Of a stretch of DNA of 64,000 nucleotides, positions 47,628-56,917 are shown piece by piece. The translations under genes were made by a program, and so were the position numbers. Numbering within the stretch: position 1 is the stretch's first letter; each line of letters starts with the position of its first letter. A model generated the notes under the pieces. It was not told the DNA's origin. It saw only the letters and a program-made list of their open reading frames with translations, and searched no databases. The stretch is from an uncultured Prevotella sp. (GTDB lineage Bacteria; Bacteroidota; Bacteroidia; Bacteroidales; Bacteroidaceae). Location: contig CABQKA010000006.1 of NCBI GenBank assembly GCA_902464615.1, positions 1 to 64,000 on the forward strand. Reading direction: 5' to 3'.

Positions 47628-50366
47628 ATGACGCGCCATTCCCTGTTCGTTACTTCGCTGCTGCTGTTCGTCGCCCTGCTCTTGCCCTGTTCCTGCCAGG
47701 AGCAAGGCAGAACGTTCCGCATCGGCGTTTCCCAATGCGACGACGACGAGTGGCGGCAACAGATGAACCGGGAAATGCTGCGCGAGGCCGACTATGCCGA
47801 CGACATCACGCTCGAAATACGCAACACGACGGGCGACGCCAGCCAGCAGGTTTCCGACATAGACTACTTTATCCGCAGCGGCATAGACTTGCTCGTTGTC
47901 TCGCCCTACGACACGGCACGCATAGCCCCGGCCGTGGAACGCGCACGCCGCGCAGGCATCCCCATTATCATGGTAGACCGCAAATGCGGAAAAGACGACT
48001 ACACGGCCTTTGTCGGGACGGACAACTACCAAATCGGTCACGACGCGGGGCTTTACGTCATCTCGCGGCTGAAAGGCCGGGGAACCGTCGTCGAAATCAC
48101 GGGCGAAAGCAGCTCCACGCCGGCTCACGAACGCCATCGCGGCTTCCGCGACGCCCTTTCCACGGCACCGGGCATACGGCTTGCGGCGACAGCCAACGGG
48201 CACTGGCACAAACAGCCCGCCTTCCAGGCTGCCGACTCATTATTGCGCCACATGCCCGCCCCCGACTTTGTTTTCGCCCACAACGACAAAATGGCACTGG
48301 GCGTATATGACGCGGCACGCCAACGGGGAATCTCGCTCCGCATCATCGGCGTCGACGCACTCCCCGGCAAGGGCGGCGGCGCGGAACTCGTGGAGCGCGG
48401 CGTTCTCCAGGCCAGCCTGCTCTATCCCACAGGCGGCGACAAAGTCATCCAGGTGGCCAACGCAATTCTTAACGGGAAACCATTCCAGCGCCAGACCTTG
48501 TTATCCACAGCCCTGATCGACAGCACCAACGCACGGGTGCTGAACCTGCAAGCCGAGCAGACGGCGGAACGGGAAAAGAAAATAGAGGAACTGAACCTAA
48601 GGACCAACCACTTCCTGGACCGTTACGCCTCGCAGCGCACATTGCTCACAGCCCTGGCGGCTATTCTGGCCCTCGCCGCGGCCTTGCTCACGTTCACGCT
48701 CCGCGCTTACTGGGCAAAGACAAGAACGAGCCGGGAACTGGCCGAACAGAAACAGAAACTTGAAACACAGCGCGACCAGCTCATAGCCCTGTCGCGGCAG
48801 GTAGAGGAAGCCACACGCTCAAAACTGGCCTTCTACACCAACGTCTCGCACGACTTGCGCACCCCCCTCACCCTCATCACAGCACCCGCCGAACAATTGC
48901 TCGGCGACCAGACCCTGACCCGGCAGCAACGCCGCCTGGCCGCCATCATCCGGCGCAACGCGCTCATCCTGCTCCGCCTTATCAACCAGCTGCTCGACCT
49001 AAGGAAAGACGACAACGGCGAACTACGGCTGCAACGCGTCACGACCGACCTGCGCCACACCACCGAGGAGTGGAGCGAAGCCTTCCGCACCCTCGCCCGG
49101 CAGCGACACATCCGCTTCACCGTCCACCTGCCCGAACGCGACGCGCCCTACATGGTCGGCGCCTTCGACCGCGGCAAGCTCGAAGCCATCTTCTACAACC
49201 TGCTTTCGAACGCATTCAAATTCACGCCCGAAAACGGCCACATCGACGTCACACTCTCTTCCTCCGCCGGCACAGAGGGGCAGCCCAGCGTAAGCCTCAC
49301 GGTGAGCGACGACGGGCAGGGCATCCCCGCCACCCATATCTCACACATTTTCGACCGCTTTTATCAGGTAGACGTCAATCACTCCGGCTCGGGCATCGGG
49401 CTTTACCTGGTCAAGGCTTTCGCAGAGCTGCACGGCGGAACGGTCAGTGCGAAAAGCACGGAGGGTAAAGGGACCGTCTTCACCGTCTGCCTGCCGTGGA
49501 CTGCGCCCGAAGCGGGCGAGCCCGACGCCCAGCCCTCTGTCCAGGTGCAACAGGCCCAAGAAGAATGGGCCGACGAACCAGAAACCGACGACGCCGACGA
49601 AGAGGAGCAGCCCGCTATCCTCGTCATCGACGACAATATAGACATCCGCCGCTATCTCAGGCAACTGCTGGAACCGGACTACCGCGTCGTCACGGCATCC
49701 GACGGCCGCACCGGCCTGCAACGCGCGCTGGAAATCCTGCCCGACCTCGTCATCTGCGACATCCGCATGGACGGCATCGACGGGCTGGAATGCCTCAAAC
49801 GCCTCAAGCAGGAAGTGCAGACAAGCCACATCCCCGTGATGATGCTCACCGCCTGCGCCCTCGACGCCGAGCGCATACGCGGATACGAAAACGGGGCCGA
49901 CGCCTACATGGCCAAACCATTCGACCCCAAGGAAATGCTGGCCCGCGTGCGCAACCTCGTCGCCAGCCACCGACAGTATCACGAGATGCTGGCCCGCCAG
50001 GGCGCCATAACGGCTACCGGCGACGAAAACACAGCAATGACGTTCGCCACCCAGCTGCACAGGCTCATCGAATCGCGCCTGTCCGACCCGGAACTGAGCG
50101 TCGAGGACCTGGGCGCCGAACTGGGCCTGGGCCGCAGCCAGTTCTACCGGAAAGTAAAAGCCCTGACCAACTATTCCCCCGTGGAGCTGCTGCGGGCGGC
50201 ACGCCTGAAACGGGCGGCCCTGCTCCTGGCGCAAACAGAAAAGACGGTGGCGGAAATCGCCTACGTCGTAGGTTTCTCGTCACCGTCTTATTTTGCCAAA
50301 TGCTACAAGGAGTATTTCGGCGAAAGCCCCACCGACTTCCTGCGACGGAAGCGCGGCGAGAGCTGA
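47628..50366 (+). CDS. Hybrid two-component system with periplasmic sugar-binding sensor (fructose-sensor-like)
   Basis: 912 residues. A signal peptide/lipoprotein-like leader (LLLPCSC) precedes a LacI-type periplasmic binding domain at about 28-310 (IGVSQCDDDEWRQQMNREM; VVSPYDTARIAP; FVGTDNYQIG; VFAHNDKMALGVYDAA; IIGVDAL). A membrane helix at about 338-358 follows, then a histidine kinase with His408 (FYTNVSHDLRTPLTL) and ATPase motifs, a receiver domain with Asp711 (VICDIRMDG) and an AraC HTH near 815-905. B. thetaiotaomicron BT1754 has this layout and binds fructose. The ATG at 47628 is chosen because the promoter lies downstream of the in-frame start at 47559. Confidence 0.92.
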   Translation: MTRHSLFVTSLLLFVALLLPCSCQEQGRTFRIGVSQCDDDEWRQQMNREMLREADYADDITLEIRNTTGDASQQVSDIDYFIRSGIDLLVVSPYDTARIAPAVERARRAGIPIIMVDRKCGKDDYTAFVGTDNYQIGHDAGLYVISRLKGRGTVVEITGESSSTPAHERHRGFRDALSTAPGIRLAATANGHWHKQPAFQAADSLLRHMPAPDFVFAHNDKMALGVYDAARQRGISLRIIGVDALPGKGGGAELVERGVLQASLLYPTGGDKVIQVANAILNGKPFQRQTLLSTALIDSTNARVLNLQAEQTAEREKKIEELNLRTNHFLDRYASQRTLLTALAAILALAAALLTFTLRAYWAKTRTSRELAEQKQKLETQRDQLIALSRQVEEATRSKLAFYTNVSHDLRTPLTLITAPAEQLLGDQTLTRQQRRLAAIIRRNALILLRLINQLLDLRKDDNGELRLQRVTTDLRHTTEEWSEAFRTLARQRHIRFTVHLPERDAPYMVGAFDRGKLEAIFYNLLSNAFKFTPENGHIDVTLSSSAGTEGQPSVSLTVSDDGQGIPATHISHIFDRFYQVDVNHSGSGIGLYLVKAFAELHGGTVSAKSTEGKGTVFTVCLPWTAPEAGEPDAQPSVQVQQAQEEWADEPETDDADEEEQPAILVIDDNIDIRRYLRQLLEPDYRVVTASDGRTGLQRALEILPDLVICDIRMDGIDGLECLKRLKQEVQTSHIPVMMLTACALDAERIRGYENGADAYMAKPFDPKEMLARVRNLVASHRQYHEMLARQGAITATGDENTAMTFATQLHRLIESRLSDPELSVEDLGAELGLGRSQFYRKVKALTNYSPVELLRAARLKRAALLLAQTEKTVAEIAYVVGFSSPSYFAKCYKEYFGESPTDFLRRKRGES

Positions 50367-50378
50367 GCGGCCGCACGC

Positions 50379-50867
50379 TTAGAAGCCGCCGGGGCCACCA
50401 AACCCGCCGGGGAAGCCGCCGGGGCCACCGAACCCGCCGGGCCGGCGGTTACCGTCCGACTGCCGTTTCGGCGAAGCCGGCATGAAAACACGCAGCACCT
50501 GCTGCCCCGTCAGTTTTTCCTTGAAACGGGCATAATAGGCCCGTTTCAGCGCCGCTTCGCACTCCGACGCCGCGAACATCGCCTCTACGGCCTCCAAGGC
50601 CTCCGCGTCCGAGACCTCGTCCACTTCGCGCGAGCGGAGCGGCGACGTGCGGACGGCGCGCAGCGTGTCGCTGTATTCCACGTAGAGCGGAATGAACCAG
50701 TCCGCCGTACTGTCGTCCAAATCCATTTGCTTGGCCAGTTGCTTGGCCATTTTTTCCACACGGGCCTGGCGGCGGCCCGAGGCGCCGTCGTCGTCTTTCT
50801 GCGCCTGCACACATAGGCTGCCGCCCAAGAAGGCCGCCAACATCAGGCATAAACACTGCTTCTTCAT
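50379..50867 (-). CDS. Secreted protein of unknown function with GGPGGF tail
   Basis: 162 residues. A signal peptide (MKKQCLCLMLAAFLGGSLCVQAQ) precedes a helical region at about 30-125 (VEKMAKQLAKQMDLDDSTADWFIPLYVEYSDTLRAV; YYARFKEKLTGQQVLRVF), loosely like periplasmic Spy/LTxxQ-type proteins. The last 20 residues are two copies of a Gly-Pro-Phe-rich decapeptide. In-frame ATGs at 50873 and 50876 are alternatives. It is convergent with the hybrid regulator gene. It may be a small periplasmic chaperone-like protein, but I do not assign a function. Confidence 0.65.
   Translation of the reverse strand: MKKQCLCLMLAAFLGGSLCVQAQKDDDGASGRRQARVEKMAKQLAKQMDLDDSTADWFIPLYVEYSDTLRAVRTSPLRSREVDEVSDAEALEAVEAMFAASECEAALKRAYYARFKEKLTGQQVLRVFMPASPKRQSDGNRRPGGFGGPGGFPGGFGGPGGF
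50382..50441. repeat. 30-bp tandem duplication encoding the glycine-rich tail
   Basis: Two copies of a 30-bp unit (50382-50411 and 50412-50441) differ at one position. They encode PGGFGGPGGF twice at the C-terminus of the secreted protein. Confidence 0.85.
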
Positions 50868-50954
50868 AAGCATCATTACTTTTTAATTAATATATCAGTT
50901 AAAACAGTCTGTGCAAACCTGCGCCCCGCCGGGCCTGGACCTTGCCCGCGCGCC

Positions 50955-51013
50955 ACGGGGCTAAGGCCCGCGGCTACGGGAATAAGGCACGGCGGAACGG
51001 GGCTAAGGCCCGT
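50955..51013. repeat. Array K of the 21-bp intergenic repeat (three units)
   Basis: Units start at 50955 (ACGGGGCTAAGGCCCGC), 50976 (ACGGGAATAAGGCACGG) and 50997 (ACGGGGCTAAGGCCCGT), all in the same orientation. It lies in the gap between the secreted protein and the cys operon, upstream of the cysQ promoter. The rest of this gap (51014-51280) shows no supported gene. Confidence 0.93.
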
Positions 51014-51280
51014 GGCCGGAACATCCGCGCCACAAGGCCCTGCCCCGCCGAGCCAAACCTTTACATTAATAAAACGGAGGGCGGGAAGAAAAGTTACACC
51101 ACAATAGACGAACTCCGGAAACGGACAGATTGGCGGCCGTTTTCCATAGACGAAGACAAGAGTGGCCACAAGGCCGCGCGCGTGCAGGCCGATAGAACAC
51201 AAGCAAGGAGAAAGAGAGCATTACGGACCGCCGCCGGGGCTTTTTAACATTACAAAGAATCTTTTTCCGGGATAAAGTTC

Positions 51281-51288
51281 TAAATTTG
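51281..51288 (+). promoter_or_regulatory. -7 box for the cys (PAPS) operon
   Basis: TAAATTTG matches TAnnTTTG and lies 22 nt before the cysQ ATG, with a T-rich stretch (TTTTT) about 15-19 nt upstream. Confidence 0.6.
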
Positions 51289-51310
51289 CGTCCCATATAA
51301 CACCTATTTC

Positions 51311-52171
51311 ATGAAACCCAAAGCCCAACAGCTCATGACCGCCGTGCGCGCCGCGCTGCGTGCCGGAGAGGAAATCATGGCCATTTACACCCACCCGGAG
51401 ACCGACTGGGAAGTAGAGCGCAAAGCGGACAACTCGCCGCTCACCCTCGCCGACCGCCGCGCCCACGCCGCCATCGCCTCCCTTCTGGAAGGCACGCCCT
51501 GGCCGCTGCTAAGCGAGGAAGGCGCCCATGCCCCCTACGCCGACCGGGAAGGATGGGACACCCTCTGGGTGGTAGACCCGCTCGACGGGACCAAGGAGTT
51601 TTTGAAACGCAACGGCGAATTCACGGTCAACATCGCGCTGGTCCACGCGGGAGTCCCCGTGGCGGGCGTCATCTACGTGCCCGTACGCGACGTGCTCTAC
51701 GTCGGCGCCGCGGCCGGATGGGCCGCAGAAGACCGTTCCTTGGCCCTGCGCCTGGAGAACGCCGCCACCCTGCGCCCCGGCACTCCCGACGAACTGTCGG
51801 CCAAGGCCGAGGACCTCACGCGCCGGCGCCGCAAGGAGCGGCCCTACCGCGTCGTAGCCTCGCGCTCCCACCTGAACGCGGAGACACAGGCCTGGATAGA
51901 CCGCAAGCAAGAGGAGCTGGGGCAGGCCGTGGAACTGTGCTCCGCAGGCAGCTCGCTGAAACTCTGCCTGCTGGCCGAACGCGAAGCCGACGCCTACCCG
52001 CGCCTCGCGCCCACAATGGAATGGGACACGGCGGCGGGCGACGCCATACTGCGCGCCGCGGGCGGGCGCACCCTCCGCATGGACGGCGCAGAGCCTGCGG
52101 GCCAGCCGCTTGCCTACAATAAGCCCGACCTCCACAATCCGTTTTTCCTGGCAGAAGCCGCAGACCAATAA
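51311..52171 (+). CDS. cysQ: 3'(2'),5'-bisphosphate nucleotidase CysQ
   Basis: 286 residues, inositol-monophosphatase superfamily. Metal-binding motifs LLSEEGA (Glu), WVVDPLDGTKEFLKRNGEFTVNIAL and MEWDTAAGDAILRAAGG are intact. It hydrolyses PAP, the by-product of PAPS-dependent sulfotransfer, to AMP. First gene of an operon with a transporter and the PAPS-forming genes (12 nt to the next gene). Placing it with cysCDN but without a PAPS reductase fits PAP produced by a sulfotransferase. Confidence 0.94.
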   Translation: MKPKAQQLMTAVRAALRAGEEIMAIYTHPETDWEVERKADNSPLTLADRRAHAAIASLLEGTPWPLLSEEGAHAPYADREGWDTLWVVDPLDGTKEFLKRNGEFTVNIALVHAGVPVAGVIYVPVRDVLYVGAAAGWAAEDRSLALRLENAATLRPGTPDELSAKAEDLTRRRRKERPYRVVASRSHLNAETQAWIDRKQEELGQAVELCSAGSSLKLCLLAEREADAYPRLAPTMEWDTAAGDAILRAAGGRTLRMDGAEPAGQPLAYNKPDLHNPFFLAEAADQ

Positions 52172-52183
52172 CAGACCGACACC

Positions 52184-53740
52184 ATGCCCGTACCCGCCAT
52201 CTTTGTCGTCATCGTCCTGGCCTTTGTCGTCATCACGCTCATCCAGGACCGCATGCGCCCGGGGCTTATCCTGCTCACCGGCGCAGTAGCCTTCCTGTGT
52301 GCCGGCATACTCAGCCCGGAGGAAATGCTTGAGGGCTTTGCCAACAAAGGCATGATTACCGTCGCGCTGCTCTTTCTGGTCAGTGAGGGCGTGCGGCGCT
52401 CCGGCATCCTGGAGCAACTGCTCAAACGGCTGCTGCCCGGCCCGGGCTCGTCCGTGCGCAAAGTGCAGCTGCGCATGCTGCCCACCATCGCGTCCATCTC
52501 GGCATTCCTGAACAACACGCCGGTGGTGGTCATCTTCGCCCCGATGATCAAGCACTGGGCCGAAGCCATGAAGCTGCCCGCCACCAAGTTTCTCATCCCG
52601 CTCTCTTACGCGACCATCCTGGGCGGTATCTGCACCCTCATCGGTACGAGCACCAACCTCGTGGTCCACGGGATGGTCATCAACGCCGGGCACCGCGGTT
52701 TCACGATGTTCGAGCTCGCGAAAATCGGCATACCGGTAGCCATCGTGGGCATTGCCTACATCGTCATCGCCTCCAAATGGCTGCTGCCCGCCCGCCGCGA
52801 CCGCAACGAGGCGGCCGGCCTGGAAAATCCGGCCGAAGGGCTTCACCGCATTGAGGTAGTGCTCGGCCCACGCTTCCCGGCCATTAACCGCCGCGTGCTC
52901 GACTTCGACTTCAAACAGAAATACGGGGCATCGCTGCTCGAAATCAAGCGCGGGGGAAACACCCTCATCCTGCACGACATGCGCAACGAACGCTTTCGCG
53001 ACGGCGACACGCTGGTGCTCCTGGCCGACGACAACTTCCTCAAGAACTGGGGCGACTCCTCCTTTTTCCTCCTCGTCTCGAACGGGAAGGACGCCGAACC
53101 GAAACTGAAACCGTGGAAGCGGTGGTTTGCCATCGCCCTGCTGCTCTTCATGGTGGCCGGGGCCACGATAGGCGAGCTTCCCTTCATGGCCGACGCCGTG
53201 CCGGGAATGAAGTTCGACATGTTCTTCTTCGTCTGCGTGACGACGGTCATCATGGCCTGGTTCAACTTGTTCCCGGCCCGGAAGTACACGAAATTCATCT
53301 CGTGGGACATCCTGGTGACCATAGCCTCGGCCTTCGCCATCAGCAAGGCCATGCAAAACTCCGGTATGGCCGACGCCGTAGCCCAGTTTGCCATCGGACT
53401 GGGCAACGACCACCCCAACCCGTACCTGATGCTGGCCGTCGTGTTCATCATCACCAACCTCTTCACCGAGCTGATGACCAACAACGCCGCGGCGGCGCTG
53501 GCCTTCCCCATATCGCTGGCCATCGCGGAGCACATGGGGCTCGACCCGATGCCTTTCTTCGTGACCATCTGCGTGGCGGCGTCGGCGAGCTTCTCTACGC
53601 CCATCGGCTACCAGACGAATCTCATCGTACAGGGCATCGGCAACTACCGTTTCACAGACTTCACGCGCATGGGCCTGCCCCTGAACATCCTCACACTCAT
53701 CCTCACGGTGGCGCTCGTCCCCCTGTTCTGGCCCTTCTGA
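52184..53740 (+). CDS. SLC13/DASS-family transporter with RCK-C domain, probable sulfate permease
   Basis: 518 residues. About 11-12 membrane segments form two halves of the DASS fold, each with its signature (SISAFLNNTPVVVIFAPMI with GGICTLIGTSTNLVVHGM; NLFTELMTNNAAAALAFPISLAIA with SFSTPIGYQTNLIVQG). One RCK-C (TrkA-C) regulatory domain sits in the central loop at about 222-285. Its position between cysQ and cysC argues for sulfate as substrate, coupled to Na+ or H+. Confidence 0.9.
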   Translation: MPVPAIFVVIVLAFVVITLIQDRMRPGLILLTGAVAFLCAGILSPEEMLEGFANKGMITVALLFLVSEGVRRSGILEQLLKRLLPGPGSSVRKVQLRMLPTIASISAFLNNTPVVVIFAPMIKHWAEAMKLPATKFLIPLSYATILGGICTLIGTSTNLVVHGMVINAGHRGFTMFELAKIGIPVAIVGIAYIVIASKWLLPARRDRNEAAGLENPAEGLHRIEVVLGPRFPAINRRVLDFDFKQKYGASLLEIKRGGNTLILHDMRNERFRDGDTLVLLADDNFLKNWGDSSFFLLVSNGKDAEPKLKPWKRWFAIALLLFMVAGATIGELPFMADAVPGMKFDMFFFVCVTTVIMAWFNLFPARKYTKFISWDILVTIASAFAISKAMQNSGMADAVAQFAIGLGNDHPNPYLMLAVVFIITNLFTELMTNNAAAALAFPISLAIAEHMGLDPMPFFVTICVAASASFSTPIGYQTNLIVQGIGNYRFTDFTRMGLPLNILTLILTVALVPLFWPF

Positions 53741-53778
53741 GGCCGATACACCCCACACTGCGCATAATCATACGACAC

Positions 53779-54366
53779 ATGAGAGAAAACATACACCCCA
53801 TTTTCGACCGGATGCTGGGCCGCGCGGACAAGGAGCGCCTCCTGGGCCAGCAGGGCGTAATGCTCTGGTTCACCGGACTGAGCGGCTCGGGCAAGAGCAC
53901 GCTCGCCATCGCCCTGGAACGCGAGCTGCAGGCACGGGGAAAACTCTGCCGCATCCTGGACGGCGACAACATCCGCTCCGGCATCAACGCCAACCTCGGC
54001 TTCTCGGCCGAAGACCGCAAAGAGAACATCCGCCGCATCGCCGAAGTGGGCAAGCTCTTCGTAGACACGGGCATCATCACCCTGGCCGCGTTCATCAGCC
54101 CCACCGAAGAATTGCGACGCATGGCGGAAGCCATCATCGGAAAAGACGACTTCAAGGAAATCTACGTAAGCACGCCGCTGGCCGAATGCGAACGGCGCGA
54201 CGTGAAAGGCTTATACGCCAAGGCGCGCCGCGGCGAGATACGCGACTTCACAGGCATCTCGGCACCGTTCGAGGCGCCGCAGCAGCCCGCCCTGTCGCTC
54301 GACACCTCGCACCTCACTCAGGAAGAATGCGTAGAGCGACTGCTACAGCTGCTCCGATTGGAATGA
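53779..54366 (+). CDS. cysC: Adenylylsulfate (APS) kinase
   Basis: 195 residues. It phosphorylates APS to PAPS. P-loop GLSGSGKSTLAIALERELQARG, then ILDGDNIRSGINANLGFSAEDRKENIRRIAEVGKLF, AAFISPTEELR, YVSTPLAECERRDVKGLYAKARRGEI and FTGISAPFEAPQQPAL are all classic CysC. A stand-alone enzyme rather than a CysN fusion. The start at 53779 fits family length; the longer upstream frame overlaps the transporter and is rejected. Confidence 0.96.
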   Translation: MRENIHPIFDRMLGRADKERLLGQQGVMLWFTGLSGSGKSTLAIALERELQARGKLCRILDGDNIRSGINANLGFSAEDRKENIRRIAEVGKLFVDTGIITLAAFISPTEELRRMAEAIIGKDDFKEIYVSTPLAECERRDVKGLYAKARRGEIRDFTGISAPFEAPQQPALSLDTSHLTQEECVERLLQLLRLE

Positions 54367-54426
54367 CCACGCGGCCAGTCCCTCCACAAACACAAACAAA
54401 CGAATTTGGAATAAAAGCAACCCGAT

Positions 54427-55332
54427 ATGAATTACAGCCTTAGCCACCTCAAAGAACTCGAAGCCGAGTCCATCTACATCATACGCGAAGTGGCCGCAGC
54501 ATTCGAAAACCCCGTCATGCTTTACAGCATCGGGAAAGACTCCAGCGTCATGGCGCGGCTCGCCGAGAAAGCCTTTGCGCCGGGCAAGCCCCCATTCCCG
54601 CTGATGCACATCGACTCGAAATGGAAATTCAAAGAAATGCTCCAGTTCCGCGACACCTACGCCAAGGAGCACGGATGGAAGCTCATTGTCGAGAGCAACA
54701 TGGAAGCCTTCAAGGCCGGCGTCGGACCGTTCACCCACGGCTCGAAAGTGCACACCGACCTGATGAAGACGCAAGCCCTCCTCCACGGACTCGAAAAATA
54801 CAAATTCGACGCAGCCTTCGGCGGCGCGCGCCGCGATGAAGAAAAGAGCCGCGCCAAAGAGCGCATCTTCTCCTTTCGCGACCGCTTCCAGCAATGGGAC
54901 CCGAAAAACCAGCGGCCCGAACTCTGGGACATCTACAACACCCGGGTCCACAAAGGCGAGAGCATACGCGTATTCCCCTTGAGCAACTGGACGGAGCTCG
55001 ACATCTGGCAATACATCCGTCTGGAAAACATCCCCATCGTCCCGCTCTACTTCGCCAAAGTTCGCCCCGTCGTCAATATCGACGGGCAGCTCATCATGCC
55101 GGACGACGACCGCCTGCCCGAGAAATACAGAGACAAGATAGAGCAACGGAAAATACGCTTCCGCACCCTGGGCTGCTGGCCTTTGACAGGAGCCATAGAG
55201 AGCGAGGCCGACACCATTGAGAAAATTGTCGAGGAAATGATGACTACGACGAAGAGCGAGCGCACCACGCGCGTCATCGACTTCGACCAGGACGCCTCGA
55301 TGGAGCAAAAAAAGCGCGAAGGCTACTTCTAA
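54427..55332 (+). CDS. cysD: Sulfate adenylyltransferase subunit 2
   Basis: 301 residues, PP-loop ATP pyrophosphatase family. The nucleotide loop is VMLYSIGKDSSVMARLA. It is followed by FPLMHIDSKWKFKEMLQFRD, AFGGARRDEEKSRAKERIFSFRD, FPLSNWTELDIWQYIRLENI and TLGCWPLTGAIES. With CysN it forms APS from sulfate and ATP. The gap to cysN is 56 nt, and no promoter is seen between. Confidence 0.97.
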   Translation: MNYSLSHLKELEAESIYIIREVAAAFENPVMLYSIGKDSSVMARLAEKAFAPGKPPFPLMHIDSKWKFKEMLQFRDTYAKEHGWKLIVESNMEAFKAGVGPFTHGSKVHTDLMKTQALLHGLEKYKFDAAFGGARRDEEKSRAKERIFSFRDRFQQWDPKNQRPELWDIYNTRVHKGESIRVFPLSNWTELDIWQYIRLENIPIVPLYFAKVRPVVNIDGQLIMPDDDRLPEKYRDKIEQRKIRFRTLGCWPLTGAIESEADTIEKIVEEMMTTTKSERTTRVIDFDQDASMEQKKREGYF

Positions 55333-55388
55333 GCCACTGCGGCCCGGCAGCCACGCGCCAACACCTATACTTATTCAACCAACGCACT

Positions 55389-56882
55389 ATGGAAGGAAAC
55401 AATCCCCAAAACATAAGCGGACAGGCCGCAACAGGCGGAAAACTGTCCATCAAGGAATTTCTCGACCAAGACGAGAAGAAGGACCTCCTGCGCTTCCTGA
55501 CGGCAGGGTCCGTCGACGACGGTAAGTCCACCCTCATCGGCCGCCTGCTCTTCGACTCCAAGAAACTCTACGAAGACCAGCTCGCCGCCCTCGAACGCGA
55601 CAGCAAGCGCATGGGCAACGCCGGCGACCACATCGACTACGCCCTGCTCTGCGACGGACTCAAGGCCGAACGCGAGCAAGGCATCACCATCGACGTGGCC
55701 TACCGATACTTCTCCACGAACAAGCGGAAATTCATCATCGCCGACACGCCGGGACACGAGCAATACACGCGCAACATGATCACCGGCGGCTCGACGGCCA
55801 ACCTCGCCGTCATACTCGTCGACGCCCGTACCGGCGTCATCACGCAAACGCGCCGCCACACGTTCCTCGTATCCCTGCTCGGCATCAAGCACGTCGTACT
55901 GGCCGTCAACAAGATGGACCTCGTAGGCTACGACGAAGCCGTCTTCCGCCGCATTACGGCAGACTTCGAGGCCTTCCTCCAAAGCCTGGCCGAAACGGAC
56001 GCCCGGCTCACCATCGGCGACGTCTGCTGCATCCCCCTCTCCGCCCTCGAGGGCGACAACGTCGTGGAGTCCTCGGCCAACACGCCCTGGTACGACGGCC
56101 CCTGCCTGCTCCACTTCCTCGAAAGCGTGCCCATCGGCAACGACCACAATCTCACCAATTTCCGCTACCCCGTGCAGTACGTCCTGCGCCCCAACCTCGA
56201 CTTCCGCGGCTTCTGCGGCAAAGTGGCCTCGGGCATCGTCCGCCGCGGCGACGAAATCATGGCCCTGCCCTCAGGCAAACGGTCGCACGTGAAGCGCATC
56301 GTCACCTACGACGGCGACCTCGAATGCGCCTTCCCTCCCCAAAGCGTCACGCTCCAACTGGAGGATGAAATCGACATCTCGCGCGGCGAAATGATTGTCC
56401 ACCCCGACGACACACCCCTTATTGGCCGCCACTTCGAGGCTACGCTCGTCTGGATGGACGAAGAGAAAATGGACACGGAAAAGAGCTTCTACCTGAAACA
56501 GACGACCAACACGAGCCGCTGCCGCGTGGACCACATCAAGTTCAAAGTCGACGTCAACACGCTCGAACGCTCGGCCACCGAAGCCCTCGAGCTGAACGAG
56601 ATAGGCCGCGCCGTCATCACCACGTCGAAAGAGCTCTTCTTCGACCCATACAAGGACAACAAGCCCACCGGCTCGTTCATCCTCATCGACCCCATTACGA
56701 ACAACACCTCGGCCGTCGGCATGATCATCGCCCCCGTCGAGGAGCGCGACCTGCACGTACAGGACAGCCTCCCGACGCTCGACCTCCCGGCCCTGGGTAT
56801 CGGGCCGGAACACTACGACGCCATAGACCGCGCCGTGCAGGCCCTCTCGCGCCAGGGCATCGCCGTCAAGGTGGTCCGCTGA
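55389..56882 (+). CDS. cysN: Sulfate adenylyltransferase subunit 1 (GTPase)
   Basis: 497 residues, EF-Tu-like. G1 is TAGSVDDGKSTLIGRLLFDSK, the switch I region is EREQGITIDVAYRYFST, G3 is IADTPGHEQYTRNMITGGSTA and G4 is VLAVNKMDLV. Two beta-barrel domains follow. GTP hydrolysis drives APS formation by CysD. It lacks the C-terminal APS-kinase domain found in fused CysNC, consistent with separate cysC. Last gene of the operon, followed by array L acting as terminator. Confidence 0.97.
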   Translation: MEGNNPQNISGQAATGGKLSIKEFLDQDEKKDLLRFLTAGSVDDGKSTLIGRLLFDSKKLYEDQLAALERDSKRMGNAGDHIDYALLCDGLKAEREQGITIDVAYRYFSTNKRKFIIADTPGHEQYTRNMITGGSTANLAVILVDARTGVITQTRRHTFLVSLLGIKHVVLAVNKMDLVGYDEAVFRRITADFEAFLQSLAETDARLTIGDVCCIPLSALEGDNVVESSANTPWYDGPCLLHFLESVPIGNDHNLTNFRYPVQYVLRPNLDFRGFCGKVASGIVRRGDEIMALPSGKRSHVKRIVTYDGDLECAFPPQSVTLQLEDEIDISRGEMIVHPDDTPLIGRHFEATLVWMDEEKMDTEKSFYLKQTTNTSRCRVDHIKFKVDVNTLERSATEALELNEIGRAVITTSKELFFDPYKDNKPTGSFILIDPITNNTSAVGMIIAPVEERDLHVQDSLPTLDLPALGIGPEHYDAIDRAVQALSRQGIAVKVVR

Positions 56883-56917
56883 CCCTCCGCCCTCCAACGC
56901 CGCGCCCCGCGCGGCCC

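Noticed and set aside
51117..51145. Hairpin GGAAACGG/CCGTTTTCC upstream of the cysQ promoter as a riboswitch or small RNA
   Set aside because: The stem is short with a bulge, lacks a T-run and lies upstream of the predicted transcription start, so it is not part of the cys leader.
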